Shown here: positions 18,895-21,501 of the stretch, in pieces
Layout of the letters: every line of letters starts with the position of its first letter
How positions within the stretch are numbered: the stretch's first letter is position 1
Source of the DNA: Pelargonium cotyledonis
Taxonomy: Eukaryota; Streptophyta; Magnoliopsida; Geraniales; Geraniaceae
Length of the DNA stretch: 21,501 nt
Direction: 5' to 3'
Assembly: GCA_036897625.1 (NCBI GenBank)
Contig: JAYMTA010001152.1
Coordinates: forward strand, 1 to 21,501
Translations under genes and position numbers: made by a program
The notes under the pieces: model-generated
The model's database searches: none
The model's input: only the letters and a program-made list of their open reading frames with translations
Told to the model about the DNA's origin: nothing

Positions 18895-21144
18895 TCAACA
18901 CTCTTTTGAAATACATTCTGTCGACTCTGCCAATGTGGAAACCTTGCTTTTTACAGATAGTTCCTTAACGTCTTGCACTTTCTTTTCAATGCCAAGCAAT
19001 TGGCTTCCCAGCAAATCAACAGCATCAAGATAACCATTGAACTTAGCAGTCCAACCTACATCAAAGTCATTCAACTTCTTTTCAATTAGTATTTGGTTCA
19101 ACCTAATCTCTTCCAATTCCTTCAGACGCTGCTTTTCAAACTCTGTGGCGCTCAAAACAAGACCCCCAGACCCAGAGACATCCTTGTAAAGAGGTTCTTC
19201 TGGCTGCGGAAACCGTGCTCTGTATTCAGCAAATGCTCTTTGGGTTTCCTTCAAAGCTTTTCTGTAGCTCTGTAAAAGATTTCCCATCATACCGAGCTCA
19301 CGTTCAAGTTGATATGTATGCTCTTGTCTTTTATGTTGCTCTGCCATTCTATGGTTATGCAGGGTATGAATTGTGTGATCTCGCTGCTGCAACTCGTTAA
19401 GCAAAACCTGTTGATTCATGCTTGATTCCGCAAAAGCATGGTCTTTTGTCTCATACATCATCCTTGTTTTTCCCAACAAATGTTGTATTTGCTCCATACA
19501 CGAATAAAAGTCATCCGACTTATTATCAAATGATCCATCAACTCTCAGTCGTTTATTCACACCATTGATCCCACCATGAGATATAGCATTCTCATTGTCA
19601 TATTCTCTCTTGTGTGCATTGCCAAAAAGTGAAGGCCCACCAGAAAGCATATGACTCTCACCTCTTGAGGAAAGAAAATCACCTGGTGAATGATGATGAA
19701 GTTGCAATTCTGAACCAAAAGGGTTTTGTGAAGCATCCAAAGCTTCAATAAGATTATCTGAGGATAATGCATTAGGTGAAAGGTGAAAATCGTCATCTTG
19801 TGGATCTGCTTCCTCTTGCTCCTCCTGCTGATGCTCTTCTACTATTCCTGCTTGTTTTTCCTCCTCAAAATCTGAATCCTTAATTTGCCCAAGATCACAC
19901 TTACGTAAGTAATCATCAGCATTGCTCTTCCCATCTAAAAACCACTGCACTGGTTCTTCGTCCTTACACTCCTCAAAATCCATGTCATCTGCATCCATGG
20001 CGCACTCCTTCTCACCATCATCTCTTTCAACATTATCTTGTCCGCCAAGACTCAGTTCAATTTTGTGTTCCTCCAACTCTGACACCTGAAAATCATAAGT
20101 GGCATCACCCATCTTCACATCACCACTACCATCTACCTCCTCCTCATCATCCTTCACCTCAGACTCCACCTCCACCTTAGGCTGTTCCACGAACAAATCT
20201 TCACGCTGCGACTTTATCAAACACTGCAAATGTGATGCATAGTAACAATTCTCCAAATCCGGTGCCAGAGCCAACTCCTTCCCCACCATATACCATATCA
20301 GAGTCGCCCAATCCACCTTCTCCAAGTTCCCCTCTTTGATCACATTCATCGCTTTGATCACCTCATCAGGCATCATCCACATATCCTCGTGCAGAAGCAT
20401 CCAATTCGACACCAAATCCTCAACAAACGCAACCGATTCCGCTGATTCCAAAACATCAGATGCCCCATCCACCACAGCACTCTTGTCCTTCTTCCTCGGT
20501 GGTGGTAACCTCAAGGCTCTCGCCATATCAGCCCGGTTCAGCAGAATCCTGATCCCATTGACATAGCTCGACCTCTGAGCTGGATTAAAATTGGCAATCA
20601 ATTGTGCAACTAGATCCACTCGGACGTTGGAATCGAACTCCAATTGCACGAAATTCCACAACCCCAGTCGCTGCAAGAGCGTCTCGTGGCTAGCGAAGTC
20701 TAGGGTTTTCGCTGGCACAAAAGGAACGGCCTTGATTTTGGAAAGCAAAGCTTCCAGCTTGATCCGGTTCTTCCTCTCCTGAGCAGCAGCCCGTCGCTTC
20801 TGCACGCCCTTTTTGCGCTTCGGCCCGCGGCGATAAACGGCCGGTGCGGAGGCGGTGACGAGAGAGTCCTGCGGTGGCGGAGACGATGCGTTGAAATCAT
20901 CTGGGTCGTCCTGGTTTTGGTCATCGCCTTGTGGGTTTTGGGGATCGGGGTTTTGCGAGGTCTCCTCCTCTTCTGGGATTAGGGTTTCAGAAGGTTGTGG
21001 TTCTGGTGGTGGCGGTGGTGGAGAATTCTCCTGATCACATTGATGTTGGATCGGGTTAGGGGTTTGGGTATGGGAGGTTTCATCGTGATCATCATCACCA
21101 TGACCTTGATCCTGATCTGCAGAGGGGATGGGAGGAGTGGTCAT
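18895..21144 (-). CDS. Conserved plant protein of unknown function: acidic, nuclear-type, C-terminal coiled coil
   Basis: An uninterrupted 749-residue frame starts at ATG 21144 (MTTPPIPSAD); the frame stays open upstream but without an ATG in good context. Residues 1-100 are low-complexity (Asp, Gln, Pro, polyproline at 42-47). A basic cluster at 105-127 (GPKRKKGVQKRR and on) looks like a nuclear localisation signal. Residues 128-315 are the best-ordered part, rich in conserved-looking hydrophobics and Trp (LGLWNFVQLEF; WATLIWYMVGKEL). Residues 320-460 are strongly acidic, with EAR-like IELSLGG at 362-368. Residues 550-735 are predicted by eye to be largely helical coiled coil (heptad-like Leu, Gln/Glu rich). 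No enzyme motif is visible. From memory, Arabidopsis At2g42370 and At3g58110 (both unannotated) are the relatives and sit next to bZIP34 and bZIP61, matching the order here. Function cannot be assigned. Confidence 0.85.
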   Translation of the reverse strand: MTTPPIPSADQDQGHGDDDHDETSHTQTPNPIQHQCDQENSPPPPPPEPQPSETLIPEEEETSQNPDPQNPQGDDQNQDDPDDFNASSPPPQDSLVTASAPAVYRRGPKRKKGVQKRRAAAQERKNRIKLEALLSKIKAVPFVPAKTLDFASHETLLQRLGLWNFVQLEFDSNVRVDLVAQLIANFNPAQRSSYVNGIRILLNRADMARALRLPPPRKKDKSAVVDGASDVLESAESVAFVEDLVSNWMLLHEDMWMMPDEVIKAMNVIKEGNLEKVDWATLIWYMVGKELALAPDLENCYYASHLQCLIKSQREDLFVEQPKVEVESEVKDDEEEVDGSGDVKMGDATYDFQVSELEEHKIELSLGGQDNVERDDGEKECAMDADDMDFEECKDEEPVQWFLDGKSNADDYLRKCDLGQIKDSDFEEEKQAGIVEEHQQEEQEEADPQDDDFHLSPNALSSDNLIEALDASQNPFGSELQLHHHSPGDFLSSRGESHMLSGGPSLFGNAHKREYDNENAISHGGINGVNKRLRVDGSFDNKSDDFYSCMEQIQHLLGKTRMMYETKDHAFAESSMNQQVLLNELQQRDHTIHTLHNHRMAEQHKRQEHTYQLERELGMMGNLLQSYRKALKETQRAFAEYRARFPQPEEPLYKDVSGSGGLVLSATEFEKQRLKELEEIRLNQILIEKKLNDFDVGWTAKFNGYLDAVDLLGSQLLGIEKKVQDVKELSVKSKVSTLAESTECISKEC

Positions 21145-21358
21145 GGTGGAACTGATAGTGAAGCCTAGTGAGTGACAATGGCTTTTTGGGTTTACAGAGG
21201 ACAACAGGAAAGTAATATAGGAACAGTAATGGTCGAGCAAGGAACAAAACAGAGTTCGGAAAAAATATTTCTTGTTCCTCCTTTCTTCGTCTGCTTGAAT
21301 ATTGGGTCATTTAAATATGGATAAAGGTTCAATTTTAATTTGGGATAATCACTTTTTT
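21145..21358. other. Leader and promoter of the unknown acidic-protein gene
   Basis: On the gene strand the sequence before ATG 21144 is mixed composition with pyrimidine-rich stretches (TCCTTTCTTC-like on the opposite strand near 21275-21290), as is usual for a plant leader. No clear TATA box is visible apart from ATATTTAAAT near 21308-21317. Confidence 0.35.
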
Positions 21359-21501
21359 GGTGCCCGAACTTTTAAAAAATATCCAATTTAGTATTCAAAC
21401 TCTTATTTCTCTTAATTTAGTACCCAAATTTCAATTTTGCACTTAATTAAGTGCTTGAACTTTTATTTTATACTCAATTTGATGGCTGCCGTTACCTTCC
21501 G
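21359..21501 (+). repeat. Short-period dispersed repeat, truncated by the window end
   Basis: Imperfect units of about 30 bases begin at 21360 (GTGCCCGAACTTTT), 21391 (GTATTCAAACTCTT), 21420 (GTACCCAAATTTC) and 21451 (GTGCTTGAACTTTT), each ending in a CAATTTA/TTAATTTA tract. Units with GTNCCNNAACTTTT are a familiar pattern at the ends of dispersed plant elements. The element continues past 21501. Confidence 0.6.

Noticed and set aside
21145-21240. N-terminal extension of the unknown acidic protein
   Set aside because: The extension has no ATG and is hydrophobic and unlike the acidic N-terminus; ATG 21144 is the better start.
1-21501. CRISPR arrays, prokaryotic operons, defence systems or viral genes
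   Set aside because: No spaced direct-repeat arrays, Shine-Dalgarno-led gene strings or viral replication genes are present; all genes are spliced plant genes.

Overview
This is a plant nuclear window, almost certainly from a core eudicot. It has intron-rich genes with GT-AG splice sites, AT-rich intergenic DNA, and plant-only families (LOB-domain protein, plant glutamate receptor-like channel, group E bZIP, SAG12/SAG39-type papain-like protease). A rosid, perhaps Rosaceae, is my guess, but the family cannot be fixed from sequence alone. There is no prokaryotic, viral or CRISPR-like content.

Layout. 1-480 is a GC-rich, proline/glycine-codon-rich, repeat-like segment, followed by AT-rich DNA. 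1909-3332 (+) is a two-exon LOB-domain (LBD) gene with a frameshift inside the LOB domain. 4917-6988 (+) is a five-exon gene for a short membrane protein carrying the N-terminal domain of glucosidase II beta subunit. 7613-9018 (-) is a two-exon papain-type cysteine protease. 9019-11099 is intergenic and holds a G-quadruplex motif, a tRNA-derived SINE-like fragment and an AT microsatellite. 11100-12924 (+) is a four-exon bZIP transcription factor of the AtbZIP34/AtbZIP61 type. 13673-16605 (-) is a five-exon glutamate receptor-like channel. 18895-21144 (-) is a single-exon coding region for a 749-residue acidic, coiled-coil nuclear-type protein of unknown function, with a probable 3'-UTR intron. 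The last 150 bases hold a short-period repeat typical of dispersed plant elements.

Context. The genes do not form a pathway or operon. From memory, the bZIP, the glucosidase-II-beta-like gene and the unknown acidic protein match Arabidopsis neighbours At2g42380 (bZIP34), At2g42390 and At2g42370, with a second copy around bZIP61 (At3g58120/At3g58110). The window would then be an old conserved block with the protease and the glutamate receptor-like gene lying between its members. All gene models were spliced by hand from the sequence. Five coding regions appear intact in frame; the LBD gene is the only broken one.

I found no convincing undescribed system. The points most worth a second look are the LBD frameshift, the ER-type short glucosidase-II-beta-like membrane protein, the cluster of TTCNNGAA palindromes plus the duplicated intron block in the bZIP gene, the fold-back in bZIP intron 3, and the stop codon placed just before a 3'-UTR intron in the unknown gene.
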